Below, piece by piece: positions 8,851 through 18,115 of a DNA stretch of 64,000 nucleotides. The translations under genes and the position numbers were made by a program. Where the stretch lies: contig CACZKE010000005.1 in the NCBI GenBank assembly GCA_902781705.1, positions 1-64,000 of the forward strand, in the 5' to 3' direction. This stretch comes from an uncultured Bacteroidia bacterium (lineage in GTDB: Bacteria; Bacteroidota; Bacteroidia; Bacteroidales; UBA932). The notes under the pieces are model-generated. The model had not been told where the DNA came from and searched no databases. It saw only the letters and a list, made by a program, of their open reading frames with translations. Position 1 is the first letter of the stretch. The number at the start of each line of letters is the position of its first letter.

Positions 8851-9467
8851 AACGGATTCTCCTTGCGGCACTGACCCTTTGGGGTATCGCCGCCTTCGGG
8901 CAGGATAAGCCCGAATACCGGAAATCCTTCTCCCTGGAGATCGGCGCGGCTCCGGGACCGCTCCATATGTCGAACCAATTCGTCTCCCCGTCCTGGCAAG
9001 TCCGGAAGGAACTGGCCGACCAGGGTCAGCAGGCCGACACGAACGACGGAGTCTATCCGGCCATCTCCCTTTCCGCCGTCTGGCGCACCGGCTACCGCTG
9101 GGAGACCGTCGTGACGGGCGGCATTTCCTGGATCCATGCCCGGATTACGCAGTACGAAGCCTTCGGCGTCGATCCGGAAGGAAAGACCCGGTATGACCTG
9201 AGGAAAGGGACGCCGGCGGGGTGGAAAGACCTTTTCCCGACCGGCTCGCTGACCGTTCAGTGGCGCGTGTTCTGGAATCCGCAGTGGAAAGTCCAGCCGT
9301 ATTCCGGCTTTGGCGCAGGTCTCTCCACGGCGACGGAATGGATTCCCCTCCCGTCGCTGGTCCCCGTAGGCGTCCGGTTTGGGCGCGGACACCTGTACGG
9401 TTTTCTCGAAACCGGCTTCACCCCCTTCGCCACCATCGGCCACGGCGGCCTGGGATGGCGGTTCTGA
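8847..9467 (+). CDS. Secreted outer-membrane beta-barrel-like protein of the rSAM/lipoprotein locus
   Basis: A 206-residue protein with a cleavable signal peptide (MKRILLAALTLWGIAAFGQ). The mature part alternates aromatic and polar residues and contains Gly-rich segments (YSGFGAGLS, PVGVRFGRGHLYGFLETGF), which suggests an eight-stranded outer-membrane barrel. Its ATG overlaps the stop of the lipoprotein gene, so the two proteins are translationally coupled and probably work together. It may anchor the modified lipoprotein or act with it. I do not recognise a named family. Confidence 0.6.
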   Translation: MKRILLAALTLWGIAAFGQDKPEYRKSFSLEIGAAPGPLHMSNQFVSPSWQVRKELADQGQQADTNDGVYPAISLSAVWRTGYRWETVVTGGISWIHARITQYEAFGVDPEGKTRYDLRKGTPAGWKDLFPTGSLTVQWRVFWNPQWKVQPYSGFGAGLSTATEWIPLPSLVPVGVRFGRGHLYGFLETGFTPFATIGHGGLGWRF

Positions 9468-9488
9468 TGACGGCTCCTACGTCGCCCG

Positions 9489-10238
9489 TCATTCCGTCAG
9501 GAAAGCCACGATGGGATCGCAGGGATCCAGGGAATGCGGATGATGGGCGCAGCCTGTCTTGCCGATGAGCGCGAGCCGCCGGCAGCCGGAGAGGTCGAAG
9601 GTCCCGAACTGCTGCTCAAAGGGAACGATCGGGTCGGCAGCGCCGTAAACGACCATGATCGGGATCTTCTTGATGCGGTCGAAATGGTCCCGGGCGAAGG
9701 TGTAGAATGCCTCCGGCGCAACGCCGGCGGCTTCCCAGGCGGCAGCGGCCTTCCGGACGTGGGGATTGTTCGTAAACTTCGTGAGGTCGCACAGCGGGGC
9801 GTCCAGATAGAGCGCAGCCACCCGGCCGGGGTGACGCTCGGCATAGAGCAGGGAGAACCAACCGCCCCGGCTCAGGCCTTCCAGAACCACCTTCTTCGAG
9901 AGCCCGTACTTTTTCCGCGCATAGTCCGCAAACTCCGTGAAAGCTTCCTGCGCATCCGGAGAGGCATATTCGTCCATCAGGTCCAGCAGGCCGAAGGACC
10001 AGCCCCGCGCGAGAAGGGCGTCATCGACCTGGGCGAAGGCGCCGATGAAGGCCGGGCGGGCGATCCAGCGCCCGTTCGCTCCCGGTGGAACGATGATCAC
10101 CGCGCGGCGGCCCCGGATGGTGGTTTCTTCCACGGTGAAGCCCTTGTCGGCATAGATCTGCTCCCAGGACTGGGCGGCCGCGACCAAAGACAGCGTCAGG
10201 GCCAGGAAAAAGGATAAGACAAATCGAATGGGTTTCAT
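9489..10238 (-). CDS. Secreted alpha/beta hydrolase, possible esterase
   Basis: A 249-residue protein with a signal peptide (MKPIRFVLSFFLALTLSLVA...AAQ) and an alpha/beta-hydrolase fold. The nucleophile elbow is GLSRGG (Ser about residue 116). The acid is probably the Asp of AADPIVPFEQQF and the base a His in GCAHHPHSLDP near the C-terminus. It starts 29 bp after the GH5-GH26 gene on the same strand, so the two probably form an operon, and an acetyl- or other carbohydrate-esterase role on decorated mannan is plausible (inference). It could instead be a general dienelactone-hydrolase-like enzyme. Confidence 0.7.
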   Translation of the reverse strand: MKPIRFVLSFFLALTLSLVAAAQSWEQIYADKGFTVEETTIRGRRAVIIVPPGANGRWIARPAFIGAFAQVDDALLARGWSFGLLDLMDEYASPDAQEAFTEFADYARKKYGLSKKVVLEGLSRGGWFSLLYAERHPGRVAALYLDAPLCDLTKFTNNPHVRKAAAAWEAAGVAPEAFYTFARDHFDRIKKIPIMVVYGAADPIVPFEQQFGTFDLSGCRRLALIGKTGCAHHPHSLDPCDPIVAFLTE

Positions 10239-10267
10239 GTCCTTAAAAACCGGTTAAATCGGACTTA

Positions 10268-12355
10268 TTACCGGACCCGGTGCTTCCCGTCCTCGAAGGA
10301 GATTTCGTCCAGGGTCAGGATGCGCGGGGAGTCATAGATACTGCGGACAAGGTCCAGATGGCCTTCGTCGCCGCGGTGGCCGTTGATGAAATAGCCCCAC
10401 ACCATGAACCAGGTCCAGGCGGGCTGCTCCCCGAAGACGGCCAGGTCCTTGGGCAACTGGCCGATTTCGCCCATGGCGATGGGTTTTCCGCCGCCCAGCT
10501 CCACCAGCTCGTCATGATGGGACTGCTTGTAATCCCAGCCGTAGATGTCAGCGGCGAGGACATCGACATAGTCGTTCCCGGGATAGAAGTCGGCGTAAGG
10601 GAAGGCGTCGTCGTTCTCCTTCACGCGCGGGGCGTTCGGGTCCCAGACCCAGATGAGGTTATCCAATCCCTTGTCCGTGAAATACTTGTATGTCATGATC
10701 CATAGGCGCTTGAACCCGTTCTCGCCCGGATGGTTGCCCCACCAGAACCAGGCGCCGTTCATCTCGTGGTAAGGGCGCCAGAGGACGGGGACATGAGCTT
10801 CCTGCAGTTGGCGCAGATACGGGATCACGGTATCCATTTCGCGTTCCCACGCCTCGTGGAGCGGCGTTCCGTCCGTGCAGAGTTCGTCCCATTCCGCCTG
10901 CGTATAGGCGTTCTCCATCGTCCAGACCTTGTCGCCGCCGCACTCGTTCCCATCGGTCACGCGCGGATCGCAGCAGTGCCACATCAGGGTGATGATCCGC
11001 CCCTCGGCGGCTTTCCGGATGGCCGTATCCACGATGTCCTGCCGGGCTTCGGCCACCGTCCGCCCCGTCTGGATGCAGGGTTTCTCGAAAGGGACCGTCA
11101 GGTTCAGCGGGCCAGCGTGCTGGTAGCGGGCGAAATCGTCCCCCGTCGCGCCGAAACTGAAATCGCTTCCCCAGACGACCGGATACTTCCCCGTCATCTC
11201 ATGGACCACGGCGTCGTACCGCTCCAGGTCGCTGGAAAAGTTGTGCTCGCCCGCAAGCGTGTACCGTCCGCTGATGGAATACAGGAACGAAAGCAACTCT
11301 TTGGCCTCGGCAGTCGCGTTCGGGTTCACGGGCGCCGGAGTGATCTCGGAGGGGTCTTTCCCTTGCAGATAGGCCTTGAAGAACCGCCCCTGGGTGGTCG
11401 GGGTGAAGTTCCAGTCGCGGATGAGCATGGGCCCCCAGTTGGGGTCGAAGCACCAGACCGTGAAGGAGATTCCCTTCTTTTCGAAGTACTTGGTGATGTG
11501 CTCGCCATACACGTCGGTGGAGATGACCGGGATATGGGCGCCCGGCTCATCCTCCAGGCAATAGCCGATCTCCGTGCAGATGACGGGATACGTATCGGCC
11601 ACATAGCCGAAATCCTTTTCCCACTGCTCCTCCCACGGCTCGGACCGCTTCATCGGATAGGGATGGGAAACGTATGCAACATTCGGACGGTCAATCGGTT
11701 CCGTCGCCACCGGCGTCAGGTCGTACGCCCAGTTGAAACCGGCGCACAAGCACACAGCGTGCGGATTATACGTCCGGACCGTGTCGATGATCCGTTCCTG
11801 GATTTCCTTCCATTCGGTCCAGGTGCAGTCGCCCACGCCCGGTGCCGTCACGGTAGGTTCGTTATACAGTTCATACAGCGCTACCGTGGGCTCGTCCTTG
11901 TACCGCTGCGCCACCGTACGCCAGAACTTGAACGTCTCTTCCAGGGTCGTGACATACATCGGCGACGTGTACTTTTCTTCTTTCAGGTTGCCGATGGAAT
12001 GCCAGTCCATGATGACGTACATGCCATGCTTTTTGGCCCATGCAACCCCTTGATCCATCGCCTGGAAGGTCTCCTCCCAGCCAAGCGAGTCCAGGTTCGT
12101 CGGATGAACGGCGAACCTAACTACGTTCGCACCCCAATCAGCCGCCTCGGCGAAATAGCGTTCGTTCCACTGCCCGTCCCGCACCAGTTTCACCGGGTCC
12201 GAAAAACAAAGTCCGCGAAATACCAGTTCCTTCCCCTTCGGGTCGATGAACTTGTTCCCCTTCACGCGCACCCAGCCGTCCCCGGCCGAGCAGGACAGCG
12301 CCAGAAACAGCGTAGCGGCGATACCGATCAGTAAGTTCTTGGATTTCTTTTCCAT
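10268..12355 (-). CDS. GH5-GH26 two-domain beta-mannanase lipoprotein
   Basis: A 695-residue protein with two complete glycoside hydrolase domains. After a probable lipoprotein signal (ALSC, Cys22), a GH5 (cellulase-like) domain spans about residues 27-330, with acid/base Glu in LYELYNEPTV (about 165) and nucleophile Glu in VICTEIGYC (about 262). From about residue 345 a GH26 domain follows, with LAGEHNF, MWHCCDP, acid/base Glu in WRPYHEMNGAWFWWG (about 530) and nucleophile Glu in AMGEIGQLP (about 628). All four catalytic Glu appear present. GH26 is mainly endo-beta-mannanase and GH5 includes mannanases and glucanases, so surface digestion of mannan or glucomannan is likely. A -7 box (TAAATTTG) lies 25 nt upstream of the start. 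Confidence 0.9.
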   Translation of the reverse strand: MEKKSKNLLIGIAATLFLALSCSAGDGWVRVKGNKFIDPKGKELVFRGLCFSDPVKLVRDGQWNERYFAEAADWGANVVRFAVHPTNLDSLGWEETFQAMDQGVAWAKKHGMYVIMDWHSIGNLKEEKYTSPMYVTTLEETFKFWRTVAQRYKDEPTVALYELYNEPTVTAPGVGDCTWTEWKEIQERIIDTVRTYNPHAVCLCAGFNWAYDLTPVATEPIDRPNVAYVSHPYPMKRSEPWEEQWEKDFGYVADTYPVICTEIGYCLEDEPGAHIPVISTDVYGEHITKYFEKKGISFTVWCFDPNWGPMLIRDWNFTPTTQGRFFKAYLQGKDPSEITPAPVNPNATAEAKELLSFLYSISGRYTLAGEHNFSSDLERYDAVVHEMTGKYPVVWGSDFSFGATGDDFARYQHAGPLNLTVPFEKPCIQTGRTVAEARQDIVDTAIRKAAEGRIITLMWHCCDPRVTDGNECGGDKVWTMENAYTQAEWDELCTDGTPLHEAWEREMDTVIPYLRQLQEAHVPVLWRPYHEMNGAWFWWGNHPGENGFKRLWIMTYKYFTDKGLDNLIWVWDPNAPRVKENDDAFPYADFYPGNDYVDVLAADIYGWDYKQSHHDELVELGGGKPIAMGEIGQLPKDLAVFGEQPAWTWFMVWGYFINGHRGDEGHLDLVRSIYDSPRILTLDEISFEDGKHRVR

Positions 12356-12380
12356 AGGCGTAATTATGTAGTCTTGAACA

Positions 12381-12388
12381 CAAATTTA
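12381..12388 (-). promoter_or_regulatory. -7 box of the GH5-GH26 gene
   Basis: TAAATTTG on the minus strand is preceded 18 nt upstream by TTTG, giving a near-consensus promoter for the mannanase-hydrolase pair. It points away from the glnN promoter in the same 345 bp gap. Between the two promoters are two short palindromes, 12430-12450 (CGGACGC and its complement, 7 nt apart) and 12451-12465 (TCACG and its complement), which could be regulator sites. Confidence 0.55.
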
Positions 12389-12472
12389 CGGTTTTTCGCC
12401 AATTCTCAAAGCATCCCGTCCCCTCCCTGCGGACGCATTTGCAGCGTCCGTCACGGTTTTCGTGAATAGTTC

Positions 12473-12502
12473 TTGCCCGGAAAGAATTTTCTTCGTAACT
12501 TG
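12473..12502 (+). promoter_or_regulatory. Probable promoter of the glnN leader RNA
   Basis: TTG at 12473-12475, a 20 nt spacer and TAACTTG at 12496-12502 (one T short of TAnnTTTG). It would start transcription near 12508, about 190 nt before the glnN ATG, so that the structured RNA at 12508-12668 is transcribed. Confidence 0.5.
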
Positions 12503-12507
12503 CGCCG

Positions 12508-12668
12508 AAGAAAAGCGAAAAGGATGATACAGTTCCGTGGTTTCCAGCAGCAGCGCGTCCAGGGCCAGCAGGTCCTGCGGGTTTCTGCATGCCGATAGAC
12601 CGGAGAGGCACGGGAACAGTATCGAACCTATAGGGGACCGGTCCTTCGGGAATCGGTCCCTCTTTTTT
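12508..12668 (+). ncRNA. Structured leader RNA or small RNA upstream of glnN
   Basis: No convincing ORF lies here on the plus strand. A long stem pairs GATAC-A-GTTCC-GTG (12526-12539) with CAC-G-GGAAC-A-GTATC (12609-12623): 13 base pairs with one A-A mismatch and one bulged G. Inside is a GC-rich region including the self-complementary GCAGG-T-CCTGC. An intrinsic terminator (12634-12668) follows, ending 32 nt before the glnN start. GACCGG at 12598-12603 could pair with CCGGTC at 12638-12643 and break the terminator. This fits a transcription-attenuation leader controlling glutamine synthetase, or a free small RNA. It does not match the 4.5S, tmRNA or glutamine riboswitch consensus as I remember them. 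Confidence 0.5.
12634..12668 (+). terminator. Intrinsic terminator just upstream of glnN
   Basis: GGGACCG (12634-12640) pairs with CGGTCCC (12654-12660), extended inside by TCC/GGA, followed by TCTTTTTT. The hairpin plus U-run is a textbook rho-independent terminator, yet it lies only 32 nt before the ATG of glnN in the same direction. That position suggests attenuation, or the 3' end of a small RNA. Confidence 0.8.
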
Positions 12669-12700
12669 ATACAACGACAACCTTTATAAAACGAACGGAT

Positions 12701-14875
12701 ATGGACAGATTCAATCTCGTACGGGAATCCTTCATGAAGAAGGCCAAGCCCGTGGACACCCCCAAGGGGCTGCCGTCGGAGTATTTCGGGGAACTCGTCT
12801 TTGACCGGAACAAGATGCAGAAGTACCTGGACTCCAAGACGTTCTATGCCCTGCTGGAGTGCATCGAGGGCGGCAAGCCGCTGGACCGGAAGACGGCTGA
12901 CGGCGTGGCCGTGGGCATGAAGACATGGGCCCTGGAGCACCATGTGACGCATGTCACCCACTGGTTCCAGCCCCTGACCGAAGGGACGGCGGAAAAGCAC
13001 GATTCCCTTATCGACTACGATGGTAGGGGCGGGGTGATTGAATCCTTTGACGGGAAGGCCCTTGCGCAGCAGGAACCGGATGCGTCGTCGTTCCCCAGCG
13101 GCGGTCTCCGGGCGACCTTCGAGGCACGCGGCTATACGGCCTGGGACCCGACGTCCCCGGTTTTCATCCAGGACGATACGCTTTGCATCCCCACGGTGTT
13201 CATTTCCTACACCGGTGAAGCGCTGGACTACAAGACGCCCTTGAAGAAGGCCTTGAAGGCGGTTTCCGACGCGGCCGTTCCTATCTGCCGCCTGTTCGAT
13301 CCGTCCGTAAACAAAGTCTTCTCGTACCTGGGCTGGGAACAGGAGTATTTCCTCGTGGACGAGGAACTCTTCGCCGCCCGGACGGACCTCATGATCACCG
13401 GCCGTACGCTCTTCGGCCACAATTCCTCCAAGGACCAGCAGCTGGACGACCACTATTTCGGCGCCATTCCCTCCCGCGTTGCCGCCTTCATGCGCGACCT
13501 GGAAATCGCCGGACATCGGCTGGGAATTCCCATCAAGACACGGCATAACGAGGTGGCTCCCAATCAGTTCGAGCTTGCGCCCATCTACGGGGAAACGAAC
13601 CTCGCGAACGACCAGAATCAACTGCTGATGAACATCATGCATGTGATCGGCCGGAAGCACGGATTCGTGGTGCTCCTGCACGAGAAACCCTTCGACGGCG
13701 TGAACGGCTCCGGCAAGCACAACAACTGGTCGCTGGGAACCGATACCGGCACGCCCCTCATGGCTCCGGGCAAGGACGCCCTCGGCAACCTGCAGTTCAT
13801 CACGTTCTTTGTCAATGTACTCGCGGCCGTCCAGAAGCACAACGGCCTGCTCAAGGCCACGATTGCCAGTGCCACCAATGCGCACCGCCTGGGTGCGCAC
13901 GAGGCCCCGCCGGCCATCGTTTCCGCCTTCCTGGGCCGCACGATGACGTCCGTCCTTCGGAAACTGCTGGAGGTCCCGTCCGATACGCCCATCGAAATCG
14001 CCGGCAAGAAGGGCTCCCGCATGGGCCTGGTGGAAATCCCGGAAATCTTCCTGGACAACACCGACCGCAACCGCACCTCGCCCTTCGCCTTCACCGGCAA
14101 CCGCTTCGAGTTCCGTGCCGTGGGCTCCAGCGCCAACTGCGCCGGCGCGATGACCACCCTGAACGCCGCCGTTGCCGAGCAACTCCTTGATTTCAAGGCC
14201 GCTGTCGATGTCGAACTGGCCGCCGGGAAGACCCTGCAGGTCGCCGTCATGGACACGCTCAAGCCCATCATCGCCTCCATCATCGACACCGTCTGCTTCG
14301 ACGGAAACGGCTATACGGACGAGTGGAAGGCCGAGGCCGCCCGCCGCGGACTGGACACCGAGACCAACGTCCCCACAATGTACTGCGAGTTCCTGAAGCC
14401 CTCCGCCGTGGAGATGTTCACCCGCACCGGGGTTTATACGCAGAAGGAATTGGAGGCCCGCAACGAGGTCAAATGGGAGATCTACGCCAAGAAGGTCCAG
14501 ATCGAAGCCCGCGTGATGGTGCGCATGTCCATCAACCACATCATCCCCGCCGCCGTTGCCTACAAGGCCTCACTCCTGAAGGAAGTTTCTCTGTATGAGA
14601 AGGTTTATGGTGATACCGAGGGCTGCGCCTCAGAATTGGCCATCCTGGACGACATCACCCGCTACGTGGAGGAAGTCCGCCAGCGCGCCCGCCAGGTCGA
14701 GGACGCCCGCGTGGAAGCCGACGCCATCGAGGACGCCTACTCCCGCGCCAAGGCCTTCTCCGAGATCGCCAACATGCTCTTCGCCCTCCGCAAGCCCATC
14801 GACGCGCTCGAGGAAGTCGTGGACGACAAACTTTGGCCGCTCCCGAAGTACCGTGAATTGCTGTTCATTTCGTAA
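12701..14875 (+). CDS. glnN: Glutamine synthetase type III
   Basis: A 724-residue ATP-dependent glutamate-ammonia ligase of the large GSIII class, typical of Bacteroidota. Visible landmarks are EYFGELVFDRNKMQKYL near the N-terminus, VTHVTHWFQPLTEGTAEKH, SYLGWEQEYFLVDEELF (metal-site Glu), PIKTRHNEVAPNQFELAPI, GVNGSGKHNNWSLGTDTG (ATP and metal binding) and NRTSPFAFTGNRFEFRAVGSS. It is full length. It acts in the cytoplasm as the main route of ammonia assimilation. Expression is probably controlled through the RNA and terminator directly upstream, because only 32 nt separate the U-run from the ATG. Downstream is a tRNA gene on the same strand. Confidence 0.96.
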   Translation: MDRFNLVRESFMKKAKPVDTPKGLPSEYFGELVFDRNKMQKYLDSKTFYALLECIEGGKPLDRKTADGVAVGMKTWALEHHVTHVTHWFQPLTEGTAEKHDSLIDYDGRGGVIESFDGKALAQQEPDASSFPSGGLRATFEARGYTAWDPTSPVFIQDDTLCIPTVFISYTGEALDYKTPLKKALKAVSDAAVPICRLFDPSVNKVFSYLGWEQEYFLVDEELFAARTDLMITGRTLFGHNSSKDQQLDDHYFGAIPSRVAAFMRDLEIAGHRLGIPIKTRHNEVAPNQFELAPIYGETNLANDQNQLLMNIMHVIGRKHGFVVLLHEKPFDGVNGSGKHNNWSLGTDTGTPLMAPGKDALGNLQFITFFVNVLAAVQKHNGLLKATIASATNAHRLGAHEAPPAIVSAFLGRTMTSVLRKLLEVPSDTPIEIAGKKGSRMGLVEIPEIFLDNTDRNRTSPFAFTGNRFEFRAVGSSANCAGAMTTLNAAVAEQLLDFKAAVDVELAAGKTLQVAVMDTLKPIIASIIDTVCFDGNGYTDEWKAEAARRGLDTETNVPTMYCEFLKPSAVEMFTRTGVYTQKELEARNEVKWEIYAKKVQIEARVMVRMSINHIIPAAVAYKASLLKEVSLYEKVYGDTEGCASELAILDDITRYVEEVRQRARQVEDARVEADAIEDAYSRAKAFSEIANMLFALRKPIDALEEVVDDKLWPLPKYRELLFIS

Positions 14876-14930
14876 TTTGACGAAAGTTTGCTAATTTTGC
14901 ACTGCAAAACGGGCTTCATGCCCGCAGGCC

Positions 14931-15004
<74 letters not shown>

Positions 15005-15041
15005 CGAGAAAGACAGCCGAACTGGCTGTCTTTCTCGTTTG
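15005..15041 (+). terminator. Hairpin terminator after the tRNA
   Basis: A perfect 14 bp stem, CGAGAAAGACAGCC (15005-15018) and its complement (15024-15037), with a 5 nt loop, starts at the base after the tRNA discriminator. The 3' arm is T-rich (TTTCTCGTTT). It probably ends the tRNA transcript and may stop rpsJ transcription coming from the other side. Confidence 0.7.
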
Positions 15042-15133
15042 AGGGGGCTCTGCCGGGGCGTTCTATGGAGAAGAAAATCCCCCGCCATACCTTGTATGAC
15101 AGGGGATTCGGTTTCAGGGTCGGTTCAATGACC

Positions 15134-15439
15134 TCAGACCTTGATCTCAACCTCGACACCGGAGGGAAGTTCGAGCTTCATGAGCGCATCGACGGTCTTC
15201 GCATTGGATTCGTCGATGTCCAGAAGACGGACATAGGAGTCGAGTTCGAACTGCTCGCGGGACTTCTTGTTCACGAAGGTCGAGCGGTTCACGGTGAAGA
15301 TCTTCTTGTGCGTAGGAAGGGGAATGGGACCATTGACCTTTGCACCCGTAGCCTTCACAGTATCGACGATCTTGCTGGCGGACTTGTCCACGAGCATGTG
15401 GTCGTACGACTTGAGTTTGATTCTGATTTTCTGGCTCAT
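15134..15439 (-). CDS. rpsJ: 30S ribosomal protein S10
   Basis: A 101-residue protein, standard length, starting [20 protein letters not shown] and containing the conserved [20 protein letters not shown]. It sits in the 30S head and also serves as transcription factor NusE. It lies 29 bp downstream of fusA. In many Bacteroidota rpsJ is followed directly by rplC, rplD and the rest of the S10 operon. Here it is followed by 92 bp, a hairpin and a tRNA on the other strand, so rpsJ is the last gene of this operon. Confidence 0.97.
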   Translation of the reverse strand: MSQKIRIKLKSYDHMLVDKSASKIVDTVKATGAKVNGPIPLPTHKKIFTVNRSTFVNKKSREQFELDSYVRLLDIDESNAKTVDALMKLELPSGVEVEIKV

Positions 15440-15468
15440 TTCTATAACTTTTTGTTTTTGTCTAAACT

Positions 15469-17589
15469 TTACTCGTCGTCAAAGGACATCCGGCTGTAAC
15501 CGCTCTTCTCGACGATATCCTTGGCCAGGTTGGCCGGGACCTCGGCGTAGTGGTCGAAGGTCATCGTGCTCGTGGCGCGGCCCGAAGAAAGGGTGCGCAG
15601 CACGGTGACGTATCCGAACTGCTCGGCGAGCGGAACGTATGCCTTGACGATGCGTGCTCCGTTGGCGGTAGAGTCCATCGCCACGATCTGGCCGCGGCGG
15701 CGGTTCAGGTCACCCACGATGTCACCCATGTAGTCTTCCGGCGTGACGACCTCGAGGGACATGATCGGCTCGAGGAGGACCGGATGGCACTTGGGATAGG
15801 CGTGACGGAAGGCCATCCGGGCCGCCATCTCGAAGGAGAGCTGGTCGGAGTCCACCGGGTGGAAGCTGCCGTCGATAACCTCCACCTTCAGGGAAGGCAC
15901 CTCGTAACCGGCGAGACAGCCGTTGGCCATCGCGGAGGTGAAACCCTTCTCGATGCACGGGATGAATTCCTTGGGAATGTTACCGCCCTTGACAGAATTG
16001 ATGAACTGGAGTCCCTGTACGCCTTCGTCGGCGGGGGAGAGCTTGACGATGATGTCTGCGAACTTGCCGCGTCCGCCGGTCTGCTTCTTGAAGACTTCGC
16101 GGAGCTGGAACTCGGAGGTGATGGTTTCCTTGTAGTTCACCTGCGGTGCACCCTGGTTGATGTCCACGCCGAACTCGCGGCGCAGACGGTCCACGATGAT
16201 GTCCAGATGGAGCTCGCCCATACCGCTGATGACGGTCTGGCCGGTCTCGACGTCGGACTTCACGGTGAAGGTCGGATCCTCTTCCGAAAGCTTGGAAAGG
16301 GCGATGCCGAGCTTGTCCAAGTCCTTCTGGGTCTTGGGCTCCACGGCGATGCCGATCACGGGATCCGGGAATTCCATGGACTCGAGGGTGATCGGACGCT
16401 CTTCCAGGCACACGGTGTCGCCGGTGCGGAGGTCCTTGAAGCCCACGGCCGCGCAGATGTCTCCGGCCTCCACGAACTCGATGGGGTTCTGGTGGTTGGC
16501 GTGCATCTGGTACAGGCGGGCCACACGCTCCTTCTTGCCGGTGCGGGTGTTGTACACGTAGGAACCTGCATCCAGGTGGCCGGAATAGGCTCTCAGGAAG
16601 GCCAGACGGCCCACATAGGGATCCGTCGCGATCTTGAAGACCAGGGCCGAGAAGGGCTCATCCGCGGAGGGCTTGCGGACGATTTCGTCACCGGTCCGGG
16701 GATCGGTCCCCTTGACGGCGCCCTTGTCCAGCGGAGACGGCAGGTAACGCATCACATTGTCCAGGAGGAACTGGACGCCCTTGTTCTTGAACGAGGAGCC
16801 GCAGCACGCCGGAACGATCTGCATGGAGATGGTTCCCTTGCGGAGGGCAGCGATGATCTCGTCGCGGGTGAGGGAGTCGGGATCCTCGAAGTACTTCTCC
16901 ATCAGGGTCTCATCGCACTCGGCGGCGGCCTCCAGGAGGATGTCCCTCCAGCGGGCGGCCTCGCCCTTCAGGTCGGCGGGAATCTCGCCTTCCTTGTAGT
17001 TCACCAGCTCCTCCGAGGAATCGTAGAAGATGGCCTTCATGTCGATGAGGTCCACGATGCCTTCGAACTTGTCCTCGGCACCGATCGGGAGACAGACGGG
17101 AACGGCGGTGGCACCGAGCTTCTGCTTGATTTCCTCGACGCAGGCGAGGAAGTCGGCACCGACCCGGTCCATCTTGTTCACATACGCGATCTTAGGCACG
17201 CCGTACTTGTCGGCCTGACGCCAGACGGTCTCGCTCTGGGGCTGGACGCGTCCGACAGCGCAGAAAGTGGCCACCGTGCCGTCCAGGACACGGAGGGAAC
17301 GTTCCACTTCCACCGTGAAGTCCACGTGGCCGGGAGTGTCGATCAGGTTGATCTGATAGGTATCCCCGTTGTAATGCCAGAATGCCGTGGTCGCAGCCGA
17401 AGTGATGGTGATGCCCCGCTCCTGTTCCTGGACCATCCAGTCCATGGTAGCCGCACCTTCGTGGACCTCACCGATCTTGTGGGTCTTTCCGGTGTAGTAC
17501 AGGATACGTTCGGACGTGGTGGTCTTTCCGGCATCGATATGGGCCATGATGCCGATGTTACGGGTGTATGTAAGATCTCTTTTCGCCAC
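15469..17589 (-). CDS. fusA: Elongation factor G
   Basis: A 706-residue translocation GTPase. The G1 motif is AHIDAGKTT near residue 18, switch II contains DTPGHVDFT, the NKMD motif is in [12 protein letters not shown], and the C-terminal domain ends in the usual region with [19 protein letters not shown]. It moves tRNA and mRNA through the ribosome. It lies in the str operon between rpsG (13 bp upstream) and rpsJ (29 bp downstream). Full length with all GTP-binding motifs present. The conserved ribosomal context argues that this is the main EF-G and not an EF-G2 paralog. Confidence 0.97.
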   Translation of the reverse strand: MAKRDLTYTRNIGIMAHIDAGKTTTSERILYYTGKTHKIGEVHEGAATMDWMVQEQERGITITSAATTAFWHYNGDTYQINLIDTPGHVDFTVEVERSLRVLDGTVATFCAVGRVQPQSETVWRQADKYGVPKIAYVNKMDRVGADFLACVEEIKQKLGATAVPVCLPIGAEDKFEGIVDLIDMKAIFYDSSEELVNYKEGEIPADLKGEAARWRDILLEAAAECDETLMEKYFEDPDSLTRDEIIAALRKGTISMQIVPACCGSSFKNKGVQFLLDNVMRYLPSPLDKGAVKGTDPRTGDEIVRKPSADEPFSALVFKIATDPYVGRLAFLRAYSGHLDAGSYVYNTRTGKKERVARLYQMHANHQNPIEFVEAGDICAAVGFKDLRTGDTVCLEERPITLESMEFPDPVIGIAVEPKTQKDLDKLGIALSKLSEEDPTFTVKSDVETGQTVISGMGELHLDIIVDRLRREFGVDINQGAPQVNYKETITSEFQLREVFKKQTGGRGKFADIIVKLSPADEGVQGLQFINSVKGGNIPKEFIPCIEKGFTSAMANGCLAGYEVPSLKVEVIDGSFHPVDSDQLSFEMAARMAFRHAYPKCHPVLLEPIMSLEVVTPEDYMGDIVGDLNRRRGQIVAMDSTANGARIVKAYVPLAEQFGYVTVLRTLSSGRATSTMTFDHYAEVPANLAKDIVEKSGYSRMSFDDE

Positions 17590-17602
17590 AGATTACGCAG
17601 TT

Positions 17603-18079
17603 TTAGAAACGGAAGTGTGCAAAGGCCTTGTTGGCCTCAGCCATTCTGTGCATATCCTCTTTACGCTTGAAGGCGCCACCCTCGTTGTTGAACGCGGCGA
17701 CGATCTCGGCGCAAAGCTTTTCAGCCATCGAGTGTCCGGAACGCTTGCGGGCGAAGGAAATCATGTTCTTCATGGCGACGGAGACTTTCCGTTCCGGGCG
17801 CAACTCGGTCGGCACCTGGAAGTTCGCACCACCGATACGACGGGACTTGACCTCGATCTGAGGGGTCACGTTTTCGAGGGCCTTCTTCCAAATATCGAGA
17901 GGAGCCTTGTCAGAATCTTTCATCTTCTCGCCCACCATGTCGATGGCATCATAAAAGATAGAATACGCGATACTCTTCTTCCCCTGCAGCATAAGATTGT
18001 TCACGAAACGGGTGACTTCCACATCGTGAAACTTAGGATCAGGAAGTAGAATCCTCTTTTTAGGCTTCGCTTTTCTCAT
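17603..18079 (-). CDS. rpsG: 30S ribosomal protein S7
   Basis: A 158-residue primary 16S rRNA-binding protein of the 30S head, with the characteristic N-terminus [19 protein letters not shown] and the conserved [19 protein letters not shown]. Normal length. It lies 36 bp downstream of rpsL and 13 bp upstream of fusA, the standard str operon order. Confidence 0.97.
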   Translation of the reverse strand: MRKAKPKKRILLPDPKFHDVEVTRFVNNLMLQGKKSIAYSIFYDAIDMVGEKMKDSDKAPLDIWKKALENVTPQIEVKSRRIGGANFQVPTELRPERKVSVAMKNMISFARKRSGHSMAEKLCAEIVAAFNNEGGAFKRKEDMHRMAEANKAFAHFRF

Positions 18080-18115
18080 TTTGAAAAAGAATTAAAGGTG
18101 ATAAAAGTTAGGTGG

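Noticed and set aside
9487-9500. A GTCATTCC copy of the dispersed repeat
   Set aside because: Only eight bases match and they encode the normal C-terminus of the alpha/beta hydrolase.
12508-12668. 4.5S (SRP) RNA or tmRNA
   Set aside because: The conserved SRP tetraloop region and the tmRNA tRNA-like ends are absent. A 6S-like RNA cannot be excluded.
12386-14539. A 717-codon open frame opposite glnN
   Set aside because: Antisense shadow of glnN; composition is typical of a reverse frame and glnN has all GSIII motifs.
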